NCBI GenBank assembly: GCA_025964895.1
Contig: JAOPXY010000135.1
Span: 1-43,278 of the forward strand
Direction of reading: 5' to 3'
DNA: 43,278 nt
DNA from: Aeromicrobium sp.
Lineage (GTDB): Bacteria; Actinomycetota; Actinomycetes; Propionibacteriales; Nocardioidaceae
In this document: positions 42,701 through 43,278 of the stretch, in pieces
Numbering within the stretch: position 1 is the stretch's first letter
Layout of the letters: every line of letters begins with the position of its first letter
Program-made: the position numbers and the translations under genes
Notes under the pieces: model-generated
Told to the model about the DNA's origin: nothing
Seen by the model: only the letters and a program-made list of their open reading frames with translations
Databases searched by the model: none

Positions 42701-43278
42701 TCAGGTCACGGCCGCGGTCGCCAGGACCTTCGCGCCGATCGCGATCGCGCGCTCGTCGATGCGCAGATTGCCCTGGTGCAGGTCGTACGTCGGGCCGTCG
42801 GGGGTCCGCGTGCCGAGCCGTCCCATCGCGCCCGGCACCGCCTCGACGTACCACGCGAAGTCCTCCCCGCCGAGGCTCTGTGCGGTCGACGCGACCCCGC
42901 TGGGACCGACCGCCTGGGTCACGGCCCGGCGCATGATCTGGGTCGCGCCGAAGTCGTTGACGACCGGCGGGACGCCCCGCGTGTACGTGACGTCCGCGCT
43001 GACCCCGAAGGGCTCGATGATGTCGCTGATGAGGCCTCGCACGAGGTGCTCGGCCTGGTGCCACGCGGCGGCGTCGAGCATCCGCAGCGTGCCGCTGAGC
43101 TCTCCGGACGACGGGATGACGTTGGCCGCGTTGCCGGAGTGGATCTGGCCCCACACCATGCTGGCGCCGGCGCGGGGGTCGAAGCGCCGCGACAGCACGG
43201 CCGGCAGCTGGGTCAGCAGGTTGCCGAGCGCGAAGGTGAGGTCCTCGGTCAGGTGCGGGCGCGACGTGTGCCCGCCGC
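42701..43278 (-). CDS. M20-family amidohydrolase, C-terminal part (runs off the window)
   Basis: 192 codons of the 3' end are present, beginning GGHTSRPHLTEDLTFAL, the start of the lid/dimerisation domain of M20D peptidases. It goes on with GQIHSGNAANVIPSSGELSGTLR and the catalytic-domain return SLGGEDFAWYVEAVPGAMGRLG, whose Glu/Asp lie near the metals, then LHQGNLRIDE. These enzymes hydrolyse N-acyl amino acids or amidated metabolites. The M. tuberculosis homologues amiA1/amiB1 lie in the matching neighbourhood. The gene is 148 bp upstream of the BmpA gene on the same strand; that gap shows only a possible TAGGGT -10 near 42600. Confidence 0.88.
   Translation of the reverse strand, partial: GGHTSRPHLTEDLTFALGNLLTQLPAVLSRRFDPRAGASMVWGQIHSGNAANVIPSSGELSGTLRMLDAAAWHQAEHLVRGLISDIIEPFGVSADVTYTRGVPPVVNDFGATQIMRRAVTQAVGPSGVASTAQSLGGEDFAWYVEAVPGAMGRLGTRTPDGPTYDLHQGNLRIDERAIAIGAKVLATAAVT

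Overview
The window is high-GC DNA with short intergenic gaps, tight gene overlaps, many GTG/TTG starts and mycobacterial-type gene content. This points to an actinobacterium; the mix of Corynebacterium-like haem uptake and Mycobacterium-like nucleoside genes would suit a Nocardioidaceae member such as Aeromicrobium or Nocardioides (inference, not tested). No tRNA, rRNA, insertion sequence, prophage or CRISPR array is visible, and no gap between genes exceeds about 250 bp.

Layout. (1) 1-2.6 kb: the 5' end of an acyl-CoA dehydrogenase gene diverges from an AccA3-type biotin carboxylase/BCCP gene; a small membrane protein follows. (2) 2.6-7.5 kb: two paralogous secreted PGRP-type amidases, the larger fused to a SpoIID domain and preceded by four 9-bp tandem repeats. 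(3) 7.6-9.0 kb: lpdA. (4) 9.25-18.6 kb: a haem-iron island. Haem oxygenase diverges from hmuTUV and four secreted haem-uptake-type surface proteins (three with HtaA-like regions) across a control region with two DtxR/IdeR-like boxes. (5) 18.8-22.6 kb: a TetR regulator diverges from deoD, an NAD-dependent dehydrogenase gene and pmmB. (6) 22.6-28.9 kb: a secreted ExeM/NucH-type nuclease and a secreted 5'-nucleotidase with a common C-terminal domain. (7) 29.1-32.9 kb: deoC, a uridine-kinase-like gene, and lon with an HspR (HAIR) operator. (8) 33.0-42.6 kb, all on the minus strand: a BmpA-type nucleoside ABC importer, cdd, a cytochrome P450, deoA, a MaoC-type dehydratase and add. (9) The 3' part of an M20 amidohydrolase gene closes the window.

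How they fit together. Regions 5-8 encode an almost complete route from extracellular DNA to central metabolism. The secreted nuclease and 5'-nucleotidase would release nucleosides, the BmpA importer would bring them in, Cdd, Add, DeoA and DeoD would convert them to bases plus pentose-1-phosphate, a phosphohexomutase-family enzyme (PmmB) may isomerise the sugar phosphate, and DeoC would cleave deoxyribose-5-phosphate. The order of lpdA, deoD, pmmB, add, deoA, cdd and the amidohydrolase recalls the Rv3303c-Rv3315c region of Mycobacterium tuberculosis (from memory). The P450, translationally coupled between cdd and deoA, and the MaoC gene are additions to that plan.

Several genes look leaderless, with a TANNNT -10 box six to eight bases before the start codon. 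Two divergent pairs (tetR/deoD and deoC/uridine-kinase-like) have back-to-back overlapping -10 boxes in gaps of only 18 and 25 bp. The window also holds several large palindromic intergenic elements that look like genome repeats or bidirectional terminators.
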